Source: Planctomycetales bacterium (GTDB taxonomy: Bacteria; Planctomycetota; Planctomycetia; Pirellulales; Thermoguttaceae). Taken from it: 26,251 bases of DNA. Shown here piece after piece: positions 15,070-22,509 of the stretch (position 1 is its first letter; each line of letters starts with the position of its first letter). The position numbers were made by a program, and so were the translations under genes. Location of the stretch: assembly GCA_007119795.1 (NCBI GenBank), contig SKOZ01000045.1:1-26251 (forward strand), in the 5' to 3' direction. The notes under the pieces are model-generated. The model ran no database searches and was not told where the DNA came from. It saw only the letters and a list, made by a program, of their open reading frames with translations.

Positions 15070-16815
15070 ATGACCGCCACATCGAGGCAGTGCAGCAGGA
15101 TCGCCGCCACGGGGGCAGCGATCGCCGTGGCCCTCCTGGCATGGACGCCGCCGGCCGTTCCGGGCGCGGACCGCCTCCCCGAGAGGACCCCCGGCGACGA
15201 GGCGCGGCTGCAGGCGGTCCGCGCCTTTGCCGACCGGGCCCTCGAGCGCGGCCGCGACCGCTGGAGCGGCCGGGATACGCCGCTGCTGGCCGACGGCCTG
15301 AACGTCGAGACCGGCGAGCCGGTCGTCTGGCGGTTCGACGGCGAGGAATACATCATCTCCAACCTCGCCAGCCAGCAGAACCTCTTCCGCGCGCTCGTGG
15401 GGCTCAGTAATCTCACCGGCGAGCCCCGCTACCGCCAGGCTGCGGAAGACGCCGTCCGCTACCACTTCGAGCACCTCGCCGCCGAGTGCGGACTGCTCCG
15501 CTGGGGCGGCCACCAGTTCGTCGACCTGCGGACGCTCGAGCCGGTGGGCCACTTCGACGCCGACTGCCACGAGCTGAAGTGCAACTATCCCTTCTACGAG
15601 CTGCTCTGGGAGGTATGCCCGGAAGCGACGGCGCGCTACATCCGCGCCTTCTGGAACGCCCACGTCCGCGACTGGGGCCTGCTGGACATGAACCGCCACG
15701 GCTCCTACGGCGGGGAGCTCGGGCCCCTTTGGGAGCACGTCTTCCACGATCCGGAGCCCTTCTACGAAGGCGACGGATTGTCGTTCATCAACTGCGGTTC
15801 GGACCTGATCTACGCCGGCGGCATGCTCTACCGCCTGGCGGGCGAGGAGGGGGCGCTCACCTGGTCGCAGCGGCTGGCGAGCATGTACGTCCGCGCCCGT
15901 CACCCGGAGACGGGGCTGGGCGTCTACCAGTTCAGCAAGCCGCGGCGGCGGCAGGACCCGCCCGACGGGCCCTTGACGGGGCGGTACACCTGGTCGACCT
16001 ACGGCGACCGCGCCGAGAACCAGTTCGGCGCCGAGTTCGGCGACGTGGCCCGCGAGGGCTGGGCACTCTGGGGGCAGGCGAGGACGATCTACGCCCGCGA
16101 CGGCTTCGTGCAGCTCGGCATGGCCGAGGCGATGGGCGAGGCAGGCGCCGACTTCCTGCAATGGACCGCCGACGGCCTCGAGGCCTACGCCCGACATGCC
16201 TACGTGCCCGAGGAGAATCACTTCCGGCCCATGTGGGCCGACGGCACCGACCTGACCGGCTACCGCATCCAGCGGACCGGCTACTACGGCGAGCAGGGGA
16301 GGGAGCTGCGGCCCTTGCGGGGCGACGCCGATTTCCTCCTCGTCTACGCGCGGGCCTTCCGCCTCGCGGAGCGCGACGCCCTGTGGGAGACGGCGCGGCG
16401 CATCGCGGCGGGGCTGGGGCTGGGCGAGATCGGCCGCCGGCCCGGCGAGGCGGTGGCGCTCGAGCTGGACGCCCCCGGCGACAGCCCCGAGGAGGTCTTC
16501 GCCATGCTCGAGCTGTATCGCGCCGCGCCCGACCCCGCCTACCTGGAACGGGCGCGGCGGGTGGCCGACCGCATCATCGAACGGCGCCTGCACGACGGCT
16601 TCTTCTTCCCGGGGCCCGGCTACCTGAACGCCAACTTCGACCGCATCGAGCCGCTGGCCATCCTCGCCCTGGAGGCCACGCTCCGCGGCGCCCCGGAGCA
16701 GGTGCCGGCCCACGTGGGAGGGCGCGGCTACATCCACGGCCGCTTCGACGGATTGGACCGCACCTACGATCATCGCGCCATCTGGTCGGTGCGGCGCAGC
16801 GAGGCGGGGGATTAG
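15070..16815 (+). CDS. Exported protein, probable (alpha/alpha) toroid carbohydrate-active enzyme
   Basis: 581 residues; ATG preceded by GGGGAC. Residues 1-33 form a signal peptide (hydrophobic AIAVALLAW, ending around PGA). The mature chain is rich in regularly spaced helices with conserved aromatic and acidic positions: ASQQNLFRALVGLSNLTGE near residue 96, HFEHLAAECGLLRWGGHQ, HFDADCHELKCNYPFYELLW, GGELGPLWEHVFHDPEPFY and FINCGSDLIYAGGMLYRLAG. Such patterns resemble six-hairpin glycosidases and (alpha/alpha) polysaccharide lyases, but I cannot assign a family or catalytic residues. Export and the nearby sugar-related genes make polysaccharide or oligosaccharide breakdown plausible. It is 118 bases from the fusion lipoprotein gene and probably transcribed alone or with it; an intrinsic terminator lies 260 bases downstream. 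Confidence 0.75.
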   Translation: MTATSRQCSRIAATGAAIAVALLAWTPPAVPGADRLPERTPGDEARLQAVRAFADRALERGRDRWSGRDTPLLADGLNVETGEPVVWRFDGEEYIISNLASQQNLFRALVGLSNLTGEPRYRQAAEDAVRYHFEHLAAECGLLRWGGHQFVDLRTLEPVGHFDADCHELKCNYPFYELLWEVCPEATARYIRAFWNAHVRDWGLLDMNRHGSYGGELGPLWEHVFHDPEPFYEGDGLSFINCGSDLIYAGGMLYRLAGEEGALTWSQRLASMYVRARHPETGLGVYQFSKPRRRQDPPDGPLTGRYTWSTYGDRAENQFGAEFGDVAREGWALWGQARTIYARDGFVQLGMAEAMGEAGADFLQWTADGLEAYARHAYVPEENHFRPMWADGTDLTGYRIQRTGYYGEQGRELRPLRGDADFLLVYARAFRLAERDALWETARRIAAGLGLGEIGRRPGEAVALELDAPGDSPEEVFAMLELYRAAPDPAYLERARRVADRIIERRLHDGFFFPGPGYLNANFDRIEPLAILALEATLRGAPEQVPAHVGGRGYIHGRFDGLDRTYDHRAIWSVRRSEAGD

Positions 16816-16819
16816 CCTG

Positions 16820-16939
16820 CCATCGTCCTCCGGCGCCTACACCAACGACCGGACGATCTACTTCCAGGAGACCCGAGGCGACCAGAGGCGCCGGCTACGC
16901 AATCGCCAGATCGACCGCAAGGGCCGCGGCGGCACGTGC
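16820..16939 (+). pseudogene. Possible remnant of a coding sequence
   Basis: Just after the stop of the preceding gene, one frame reads GAYTNDRTIYFQETRGDQ and continues for a few dozen residues with G/C in nearly every third codon position, as in real genes here. It has no start codon and then loses coding character; a shifted frame (RHVRLYVSRPPSLPDDSP) continues. This may be a degraded gene end or a relic of a longer ancestor. No product can be named. Confidence 0.2.
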
Positions 16940-17073
16940 GCCTGTACGTCTCGCGGCCCCCGTCGCTGCCGGACGACTCCCCATCGGCATCCCGTGGCGC
17001 AGGCCCCCTCGTCCCGAGGCGCCTTGCGCCACCGCGGAGAAAACGGTAGTCGCCGCCGCCGCCTTGAGGTAGA

Positions 17074-17103
17074 CTCGCCGGCAGTGCCGTCGAGCGTTTT
17101 TTT
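17074..17103 (+). terminator. Intrinsic (Rho-independent) terminator
   Basis: CTCG-C-CGGC, loop AGT, then GCCG-T-CGAG forms a 9-position stem with one C/U mismatch (17074-17094), followed by CG and seven T residues (17097-17103). It is the clearest T-tract terminator in the window and ends rightward transcription from the 15070 gene. It lies 48 bases before the next start codon. Confidence 0.8.
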
Positions 17104-17151
17104 GTCGGGGGCAAGTTGAATCATTGTTCGGCCGATTGGAGGTTGCCTACC

Positions 17152-18555
17152 ATGATCGAGCGTTCCACGCGTCGCGTATTCCTCAAGCGCTCGGCGGCGG
17201 CTGCCGCTGCCGGCGGCCTGGTCCCTCACGTCTTCACCAACGTGGCGGCACGCGCCGCCGCGGCCAACGACCGCATCGGGGTGGGGGGCATCGGCATGGG
17301 AGGGCAGGGCGGCACCATCACCCACGGCGCCGCCCGGCTGGGCACGATGGTCGCCTGCGCCGACGTCGACCTCCACCGCGCCCACGCCTTCGCCGGCCAC
17401 TACGAAGGTTGCGAGCCCTACCAGGACTACCGCCGCCTCCTCGACCGCGACGACGTCGACGTGGTCACCGTCGGCACCCCCGACCACTGGCACACGCGGA
17501 TTGCCGTCGACGCCATGCGCGCCGGCAAGGACCTCTTCTGCGAGAAGCCCCTCACCCTGACCATCGAAGAGGGGAAGATCCTCTGCCGCGTCGTCCGCGA
17601 GACGGGCGCCGTCGTCCAGGTGGGCACCCAGCAGCGGAGCGACCGCGACCGCTTCCTGAACGCCGTGGCCCTCGTCCGCAGCGGGCGGCTGGGCGGGCCG
17701 GTCACGGCGACCTGCGGCATCGGCGCCAGCCCGGCGGGCGGCCCCTTCGCCACCGCCGAACCGCCGGACCACCTCGACTGGGACTACTGGCTCGGCCAGT
17801 GCCCCGCCGTCCCCTACACGCCGGAACGGTGCCACGGCAGCTTCCGCTTCTGGCTCGAGTACTCCGGCGGCAACGTCACCGACTGGGGTGCCCACCACGT
17901 GGACATCGCGCACTGGGCGCTGGGCCATGAAGATAGCGGCCCCGTCGAGATCGAGGGCGTGGGCGACTTCCCCAACATCCCGGACGACTTCGACCCGGTC
18001 GCCTTTTTCGCCGGCCGGCAGACGATCCCCAACGGCTTCAACACCGCCACGAATTACCGCGCCGTGGCCACCTTCGCCAACGGCGACCGCATCATCATCC
18101 AGGCGGGCGGCGACAACGGGGTCCTCTTCGAAGGGAGCCGGGGGCGGGTCTTCGTCAACCGCGGACGCTTCACCGGCCGACCCGTCGAGGAGCTCACCGA
18201 GGCCGACCACGCCGAGCTCGCCGAGGCGACGATCGATCTCCACAAGGGCGTGCCCTTCACCGTCGATATCAGCCGCATCGACCCCTCCTCGGGTATGCCC
18301 GGCACCGACTGGTGGGACATCATCAACCACGCCCACATGACGAACTTTTTCGAGTGCGTCCGCCGCCGCGCCGAGCCCGTCTCCGACGCCTTCTCCCACC
18401 ACCGCGCCGTCTCCACCTGCCACCTGGCGAACATCGCCATGCTCCTGAAGCGGAAGCTCCGCTGGGACCCGGAGCAGGAAGACTTCGTCGGCGACGAGGT
18501 CGCCAGCGCCCTGGTCGCCCGGCCGCGCCGCGCGCCGTACGACATCGAGGTGTAG
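17152..18555 (+). CDS. Tat-exported Gfo/Idh/MocA-family oxidoreductase
   Basis: 467 residues from the ATG at 17152, chosen because GGAGG at 17138-17142 is 9 bases upstream and the Tat signal starts directly (MIERSTRRVFLKRSAAAAAA). An in-frame ATG at 17116 is less likely. The twin-arginine motif TRRVFLK and the Ala-rich region predict export of the folded, cofactor-loaded protein. The Rossmann start is IGVGGIGMGGQGG, and the dinucleotide-fold strand ends in CADVD. The family signature EKPLTL is present (DLFCEKPLTLTIEEGK), and the C-terminal domain has NVTDWGAHHVDIAHWALG. Such proteins usually oxidise or reduce sugars, inositols or their derivatives with NAD(P); the substrate cannot be read from sequence. 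It probably starts a new transcription unit after the terminator at 17074. Confidence 0.9.
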   Translation: MIERSTRRVFLKRSAAAAAAGGLVPHVFTNVAARAAAANDRIGVGGIGMGGQGGTITHGAARLGTMVACADVDLHRAHAFAGHYEGCEPYQDYRRLLDRDDVDVVTVGTPDHWHTRIAVDAMRAGKDLFCEKPLTLTIEEGKILCRVVRETGAVVQVGTQQRSDRDRFLNAVALVRSGRLGGPVTATCGIGASPAGGPFATAEPPDHLDWDYWLGQCPAVPYTPERCHGSFRFWLEYSGGNVTDWGAHHVDIAHWALGHEDSGPVEIEGVGDFPNIPDDFDPVAFFAGRQTIPNGFNTATNYRAVATFANGDRIIIQAGGDNGVLFEGSRGRVFVNRGRFTGRPVEELTEADHAELAEATIDLHKGVPFTVDISRIDPSSGMPGTDWWDIINHAHMTNFFECVRRRAEPVSDAFSHHRAVSTCHLANIAMLLKRKLRWDPEQEDFVGDEVASALVARPRRAPYDIEV

Positions 18556-18612
18556 ACAGGAAACACTCCCGGGAACCTTCTGGGGGGGAACGCCATGCGC
18601 CGCCGCCCCGCT

Positions 18613-18822
18613 TCACGATGGGCGCAGCGAAGCCTCGGCCGCCTCCGGGAAGCATCCCCCCGGCCAAGTGTGCTGGTTTCGCGGCATAACGTGTACGGCC
18701 GCCTCGCGCGGCTCGATTCCCATCGCACCGAGCAACTCGGCCACCGCCTCGGCGATCGGCCGCGGGCCGCGGAGATTCTCCGCGGCCCGATGGTCGTTCC
18801 GACGGGTGCTATTGCGTCGCAT
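18613..18822 (-). CDS. Short minus-strand gene, unidentified product (possibly truncated)
   Basis: 69 residues on the minus strand, MRRNSTRRND at the start and ASLRPS at the end. Evidence that it is real is mostly regulatory: AGGAGG (18830-18835 on the plus strand as CCTCCT) lies 7 bases before its ATG, and a near-consensus sigma70 promoter lies about 95 bases upstream. The N-terminal half is basic and contains a plausible helix (RPIAEAVAELLGAMGIEP); the C-terminal half (PRNQHTWPGGCFPEAAE) looks less structured, as if the reading frame were truncated or frameshifted. The RGPRPIAEAVAELL part vaguely recalls the N-terminus of DUF721/DciA proteins, but this is too weak for a name. It is convergent with the oxidoreductase gene and divergent from the microcompartment operon. 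Confidence 0.5.
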   Translation of the reverse strand: MRRNSTRRNDHRAAENLRGPRPIAEAVAELLGAMGIEPREAAVHVMPRNQHTWPGGCFPEAAEASLRPS

Positions 18823-18829
18823 CGCTGAT

Positions 18830-18835
18830 CCTCCT
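18830..18835 (-). promoter_or_regulatory. Strong Shine-Dalgarno for the minus-strand gene
   Basis: AGGAGG read on the minus strand, 7 bases from the ATG at 18822. It is one of the few perfect Shine-Dalgarno sequences in the window and supports translation of the short ORF. Confidence 0.65.
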
Positions 18836-18916
18836 ATGTCCTGCCGTCACGCTCCGGCCCCCCGGTAGCCCCGGTCGTCCGGTCCCCTCCGGTCAGCGGC
18901 CCGGCAACCTGCCCGC

Positions 18917-18944
18917 ATTGTAGGGGAACGTGGACATTTGTCAA
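18917..18944 (-). promoter_or_regulatory. Near-consensus sigma70 promoter (minus strand)
   Basis: On the minus strand the sequence reads TTGACA (18944-18939), 16 bases, then TACAAT (18922-18917): a perfect -35 and a 5-of-6 -10 box. The start of transcription would be near 18910, giving a leader of about 88 bases before the ATG at 18822. The leader contains repeated GACCGG words but no riboswitch class I recognise. Confidence 0.75.
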
Positions 18945-18990
18945 CTACTCGCGCCGGCAGGCGGCACAGAAGGGGTGAACGGATTCCGTC

Positions 18991-19010
18991 ACAATCTTTC
19001 ACAATCTTTC
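18991..19010 (+). promoter_or_regulatory. Tandem direct repeat, candidate operator for the DeoR-type regulator
   Basis: ACAATCTTTC occurs twice head to tail (18991-19000 and 19001-19010), followed by ACTCATG. Several DeoR-family regulators bind direct repeats containing CTTTC or TTTC words. The site lies between the divergent promoters and upstream of the DeoR-type gene at 19237, so autoregulation and control of the microcompartment operon is the natural inference. Confidence 0.5.
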
Positions 19011-19030
19011 ACTCATGTGGCGCCAAACGC

Positions 19031-19059
19031 TTGCAAAGTGCGCACTCTCGGCGCATACT
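19031..19059 (+). promoter_or_regulatory. Candidate promoter of the microcompartment operon with internal palindrome
   Basis: TTGCAA (19031-19036), 17 bases, CATACT (19054-19059): each box matches 4 of 6 consensus positions at ideal spacing. The spacer contains the perfect palindrome AGTGCGCACT (19037-19046), a possible second operator. It starts 20 bases after the direct repeat. An alternative -35 box, TTGACA at 19093-19098, lacks a good partner. Either would give a long leader before the regulator gene at 19237. Confidence 0.4.
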
Positions 19060-19236
19060 GTTGCTAAGCGGATTCGCATTGGGTAACCTGGGTTGACATT
19101 GGTGGCAGCCTGCTCCGTAAGCGGGACGGGGAGGTGGAACGAAGCCCCCTGCGATGCCGGCCCGCGGGGACGGCGCCGCCGAGGCGCTGCGGGTGAATTC
19201 GCCGCACGGGACCCCATTGCTCGGCAGGTGCGCCCT

Positions 19237-20025
19237 ATGCTTGCGGAAGAACGTCGCAGTCAACTGCTGGAACTCGTGCGGACGCGGCATTTCGCTACCC
19301 TCCCTGAACTGGGGCGCGAGCTCTCCGTATCCGCCTCGACGATCCGCCGCGACCTCGACCACTTGGAGGAGCTCGGCTCCGTCCGCCGGATCCACGGCGG
19401 GGTGCTCTACGCGGGCGCCTCCCCGAAGGTCCCGCACTTCGAAGAGAGCCAACCCCTCCGGTGGAACCAGAAGAAGGCCATCGCCCGCCGCACCGCGGCG
19501 GAGATTGAAGAGAGCGATACGCTGCTGCTCGACGGCGGCAGCACGACGTACGAAGTGGCCCGGCTCCTCGTGGGCCGGCGGCTCCACGTGGTCACCAACT
19601 CGCTGCCCGTCGCCAACCTGTTTGCCTCGGACCCGCACAGCGACCTGATCTTCGTCGGCGGCAACATCTGCCCCCGCACGGGCGTCGCCCGGGGGCCCCT
19701 GGCCGACCGGATGCTGGCCGCGGTGCGGGTGCGGACGACGATCCTCAGTGTTGCAGGAATTACCGAAGAGGGACTTTTCAACAACAACCTGTTGCTGGTC
19801 GAGACCGAGCGGGCGATGATGCAGGCTGCCGACCGCGTGCTGGTCGTCGCCGACAGCTCCAAGTTCGGCCGCCCCAGCTTGGCGCACCTCTGCCCCCTGG
19901 AGGCGGCCGACTGCCTGGTGGTCGACGAGGGGCTCGACGAGCCGTGGCGTGAGCGGCTGGAGGCTGCGGGCATCGAGCTGCTCGTGGCCCCCGGGGCCGA
20001 AAAGGATACCAACGGCAGGCCATAA
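19237..20025 (+). CDS. DeoR-family transcriptional regulator of the microcompartment operon
   Basis: 262 residues from the ATG at 19237; upstream in-frame codons are Arg/Gly-rich and not part of the family. A GTG at 19228 is a possible alternative. Residues 1-58 are a DeoR winged-helix domain: [20 protein letters not shown], then [19 protein letters not shown] and the family signature RRIHGGVLY. Residues about 75-240 are the DeoR C-terminal sugar-phosphate sensor domain with [16 protein letters not shown] and [18 protein letters not shown]. Family members usually repress sugar-catabolic operons and are released by a phosphorylated intermediate. It is the first gene of the operon, only 7 bases before pduL, and probably binds the repeat at 18991-19010. 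Confidence 0.9.
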   Translation: MLAEERRSQLLELVRTRHFATLPELGRELSVSASTIRRDLDHLEELGSVRRIHGGVLYAGASPKVPHFEESQPLRWNQKKAIARRTAAEIEESDTLLLDGGSTTYEVARLLVGRRLHVVTNSLPVANLFASDPHSDLIFVGGNICPRTGVARGPLADRMLAAVRVRTTILSVAGITEEGLFNNNLLLVETERAMMQAADRVLVVADSSKFGRPSLAHLCPLEAADCLVVDEGLDEPWRERLEAAGIELLVAPGAEKDTNGRP

Positions 20026-20032
20026 ACTTACG

Positions 20033-20707
20033 ATGAGCACAACGCAGCAACGCCCCCGCCGCATCGACCGCAAGACGGTGGAGCAGATCGTCCGCGAGAT
20101 CGTCCTCGCCGGCGTGAAGCTTCCCGACGGGCGGCCCAACCTCGTGGTGAGCATTTCCGCCCGCCATGCCCACCTCAGCGACGCCGATCTGGAGACCCTC
20201 TTCGGCCCCGGAGCCAGGCTCACCGTGGCCAAGCCGCTGCTCCAGGAGGGTTTTTTCGCCGCTGAAGAGACGGTGATGGTCGTGGGACCGCGGCGGCGAA
20301 TGCTCCCTTCGGTGCGGATCCTCGGGCCCACGCGCTCGTCGAGCCAGGTGGAGTTGGCCTTCACCGACGGCATCTCCCTGGGCATCGACCTGCCCGTCCG
20401 CCCCAGCGGCAAGATCGAGGGGACGCCGGGCTGCGTCCTCGTGGGCCCGAAGGGGGTGGTCGAGCTCGAGCAGGGGGTGATCCGCGCCGAGCGGCACGTC
20501 CACATGAGCCCTGGGGACGCCGCGTTCTACGGGGTCAAGACCGGCGATCGCATGAGCCTCCGCGTCGAATCGAGCTGCACGACCGTCTTCGAAAACCTCC
20601 TCGTCAGGGCCGAGGAAGGGATCAAGCTCGAGGTCCACCTCGATACCGATGAAGGAAACGCGGCCGACCTGGAGCACGCCACCCGGGTCGAGCTGTTCAA
20701 GCCCTAG
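20033..20707 (+). CDS. pduL: PduL-type phosphotransacylase (phosphate propanoyltransferase)
   Basis: 224 residues from the ATG at 20033; sequence further upstream is the end of the regulator read in another frame. PduL converts acyl-CoA plus phosphate to acyl-phosphate plus CoA and recycles CoA inside the microcompartment. The two zinc/phosphate-site motifs are visible: RHAHLSDAD (His45, His47) and ERHVHMSP (His155, His157). The N-terminal stretch [17 protein letters not shown] is amphipathic and fits an encapsulation peptide. The sequence [14 protein letters not shown] is typical of the family. It feeds the acetate kinase at 22510 with acyl-phosphate. The gap to the first shell gene is 95 bases. 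Confidence 0.92.
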   Translation: MSTTQQRPRRIDRKTVEQIVREIVLAGVKLPDGRPNLVVSISARHAHLSDADLETLFGPGARLTVAKPLLQEGFFAAEETVMVVGPRRRMLPSVRILGPTRSSSQVELAFTDGISLGIDLPVRPSGKIEGTPGCVLVGPKGVVELEQGVIRAERHVHMSPGDAAFYGVKTGDRMSLRVESSCTTVFENLLVRAEEGIKLEVHLDTDEGNAADLEHATRVELFKP

Positions 20708-20802
20708 GGTGGCATTCCGCACGCGGGTGGTCCTGCCGGGCCGCCGGCGCGCGTGGCGCGTAGAAACGGCAATCCCTGCTATCACGTATCCGGAGAAGTG
20801 CT

Positions 20803-21114
20803 ATGGCAAAGGCGATGGAAGCGCTCGGCATGATCGAGACCAAGGGGTTCGTCACCCTGGTCGAGGCCACCGACGCGATGCTCAAGGCGGCGAACGTCCA
20901 GTTCGTCGGCTGGGATAAGGTGGGGAGCGGGCTGGTGAGCGCGTTCGTGACCGGCGACGTGGCGGCCGTCAAGGCGGCCACCGACGCCGGAGCGACCGCC
21001 GGCGGGCGCATCGGCGAGGTGGTCAGTGTGCAGGTCATCCCCCGCCCCCACGACGAACTGGGCGTCGTCCTGCCCCCCATGCAGAAGGGCGGCGGTGGCA
21101 AGGACGTCTCCTGA
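20803..21114 (+). CDS. BMC-H microcompartment shell protein 1 (hexamer-forming)
   Basis: 103 residues; GGAGAAG lies 7 bases upstream of the ATG. A single Pfam BMC-type domain: [20 protein letters not shown] at the start, the pore loop DKVGSGLVS, and [13 protein letters not shown] in the second half. Such proteins form cyclic hexamers that tile the shell facets, and the KVGSG loop lines the pore for small polar metabolites. The C-terminus has a tail ([14 protein letters not shown]) beyond the usual end, missing from the second BMC-H. The length is close to that of PduA/EutM-type proteins. Confidence 0.95.
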   Translation: MAKAMEALGMIETKGFVTLVEATDAMLKAANVQFVGWDKVGSGLVSAFVTGDVAAVKAATDAGATAGGRIGEVVSVQVIPRPHDELGVVLPPMQKGGGGKDVS

Positions 21115-21198
21115 CGGCGGCCGGCCCCCCCCGGCTTCCCCTCGGCAAGTCGCATCCCAGATAACCGAGCCTTAGACAATCAATCAGAAAGAGAATCC

Positions 21199-21468
21199 AT
21201 GCAAGACGCCATCGGTCTTATCGAAACCAAGGGCCTGATCGCCCTGGTAGAAGCCACCGACGCCATGGCCAAGGCGGCCAACGTCCAGATCGTGAAGCGG
21301 GTCCAGATCGGCGGCGGTCTGGTGACTACCGTGGTTCGCGGCGACGTAGGGAGCGTGCGGGCCGCGGTAGAGGCGGGCGCCAACGCGGCCAACCAGGTGG
21401 GCGAGCTCGTCGCCAGCCACATCATCCCCCGGCCCGCCGAGGGGGTCGTCGAGGCCTACCTGCGGTAG
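21199..21468 (+). CDS. BMC-H microcompartment shell protein 2 (hexamer-forming)
   Basis: 89 residues, one BMC domain: [20 protein letters not shown], pore loop [28 protein letters not shown], ending [16 protein letters not shown]. It is a minimal hexamer subunit without the tail of BMC-H 1, and its pore reads QIGGG rather than KVGSG, so the two shells may differ in permeability or mix in one facet. It is 84 bases after BMC-H 1. The spacer holds a short C-rich hairpin (21120-21135) just after the first stop codon, possibly an RNA-stability element. Confidence 0.95.
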   Translation: MQDAIGLIETKGLIALVEATDAMAKAANVQIVKRVQIGGGLVTTVVRGDVGSVRAAVEAGANAANQVGELVASHIIPRPAEGVVEAYLR

Positions 21469-21544
21469 CCCGCCGGGAAGCCTGCTGCCGGCGATGAACG
21501 CAGATTTCTACGACATCACCGGTCAGGGAGCGGCCCAGGGATAA

Positions 21545-22159
21545 ATGGCAGCGAGTTTCATCATGTCCGCAGGGTCGCCATCGCCGACGGCGTATGTGAT
21601 CGCAGGCTCGAATGGAGCCGGAAAGACGACCTTTGCCACCCACTTTCTCCCGGAGTTTGTTGCGTGCCGCCAGTTCCTCAACGCCGATCTGATTGCCGCG
21701 GGCCTCTCGCCCTTTGCGCCGGAGACCCAGAACGTCCGGGCCGGGCGGCTGCTCTTGGCTCGGATCCGGGAATTGATCGCCGCGCACGAGGACTTCGGGT
21801 TCGAGACGACACTGGCCGGCCGCGGCTACGCGCGGTGGTTTCGGCAGATGAAGCGACACGGCTACCGTATCATGCTGTTCTACCTTTGGGTTCCCAACGC
21901 CGATCTGGCGGTGAGCCGTGTGGCGCACCGCGTGGCCCAGGGCGGCCACAACGTCGCCGAAAGCGACATTCGCAGACGTTTTGCTGCGGGCCTGCGGAAC
22001 TTGTTCGGACTGTATCGTCCATTGTTGGATGCGTGGTGTCTTTACGATGCATCAAAGTTGCCGCCAAGAGTGATTGCCGAGTACCGATATCTCGAAATCA
22101 GGGTGGCGGATGCCGCCTTGTACGAAAGGATTACGGCGCAGGTAGATGACCACGAGTGA
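21545..22159 (+). CDS. Zeta-toxin-like P-loop kinase (COG4185 type)
   Basis: 204 residues; ATG preceded by AGGGATAA. An alternative start at 21563 (Met7) would put the Walker A nearer the N-terminus as in many relatives. Residues 17-29 read YVIAGSNGAGKTT, a Walker A motif. FLNADLIAAGLSP (44-56), FGFETTLAGRG (84-94) and the Arg/Gly-rich VAHRVAQGGHNVAESDIRRR (126-145) are hallmarks of the zeta/COG4185 group. Zeta toxins phosphorylate UDP-N-acetylglucosamine; this subgroup's substrate is generally unknown. It ends 14 bases inside the following small gene. It has no known place in microcompartment biochemistry, and its DNA looks less GC-extreme than its neighbours, so insertion into the operon is likely. 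Confidence 0.85.
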   Translation: MAASFIMSAGSPSPTAYVIAGSNGAGKTTFATHFLPEFVACRQFLNADLIAAGLSPFAPETQNVRAGRLLLARIRELIAAHEDFGFETTLAGRGYARWFRQMKRHGYRIMLFYLWVPNADLAVSRVAHRVAQGGHNVAESDIRRRFAAGLRNLFGLYRPLLDAWCLYDASKLPPRVIAEYRYLEIRVADAALYERITAQVDDHE

Positions 22160-22337
22160 ACACGACAAATGGGAAGTGTTCGGACTGGCTGAGGCTGCTT
22201 TCCGGAAGGCTGCAGTAACCGTCGTCGAGCGGGCCCGACAGTCGGGCACCACCATTGTCCTCTGGGAGGATGGTCGGGTTGTGGAGGTCTCTCCCGAGGA
22301 GGTCGACATCGAGTCCTTGCGGAATCAGGAAGGATGA
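22146..22337 (+). CDS. Small partner protein of the zeta-like kinase (putative antitoxin)
   Basis: 63 residues; the ATG overlaps the kinase gene by 14 bases in another frame, a typical sign of translational coupling. The sequence has an N-terminal helix region (FGLAEAAFRKAAVTVVERAR) and a small beta-type end with the phrase WEDGRVVEVSPEEV. Proteins of this size, position and layout often follow COG4185 kinases. Antitoxin function is inference from context; classic epsilon antitoxins are encoded upstream of zeta, so this is a different arrangement. Confidence 0.65.
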   Translation: MTTSEHDKWEVFGLAEAAFRKAAVTVVERARQSGTTIVLWEDGRVVEVSPEEVDIESLRNQEG

Positions 22338-22494
22338 TCACGAAAGCACCAAGATACCGGAGCGTAGGACCGGGAGCCGAAGTGCTGCATGCCTGGGATG
22401 GTTCCCGGGTGCGGTGGGGTTCGCTCCCTTCCCTGCGATCTGTGCCCTGCGGCCTTTCGTGGTTCCGTGGCGGTGAGGCAAGGGAAACACCGGC
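22338..22494. other. Intergenic stretch with repeat-like palindromic words
   Basis: No gene is seen. CACGAAAG near its left edge (22341-22348) and CTTTCGTG near its right edge (22454-22461) are an 8-base inverted repeat. Words such as GATCACGAAAGCACCAAGAT and TTTCGTGGTTCCGTGG look like dispersed intergenic repeats. It may be the right scar of the kinase-cassette insertion. Confidence 0.3.
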
Positions 22495-22509
22495 AAGGAG
22501 GAGCGAGGG

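Noticed and set aside
19093..19121. TTGACA as -35 box of the operon promoter
   Set aside because: A perfect hexamer, but the sequence at the -10 distance (CGTAAG) is poor; kept only as an alternative to 19031-19059.
19093..19236. Longer N-terminus for the DeoR-type regulator
   Set aside because: The extension is Arg/Gly-rich and unlike the family, which starts just before the helix-turn-helix as at 19237.
21494..21544. 16-codon ORF (MNADFYDITGQGAAQG) ending right at the kinase start
   Set aside because: Too short, no ribosome site of its own, and its DNA resembles dispersed intergenic repeats.
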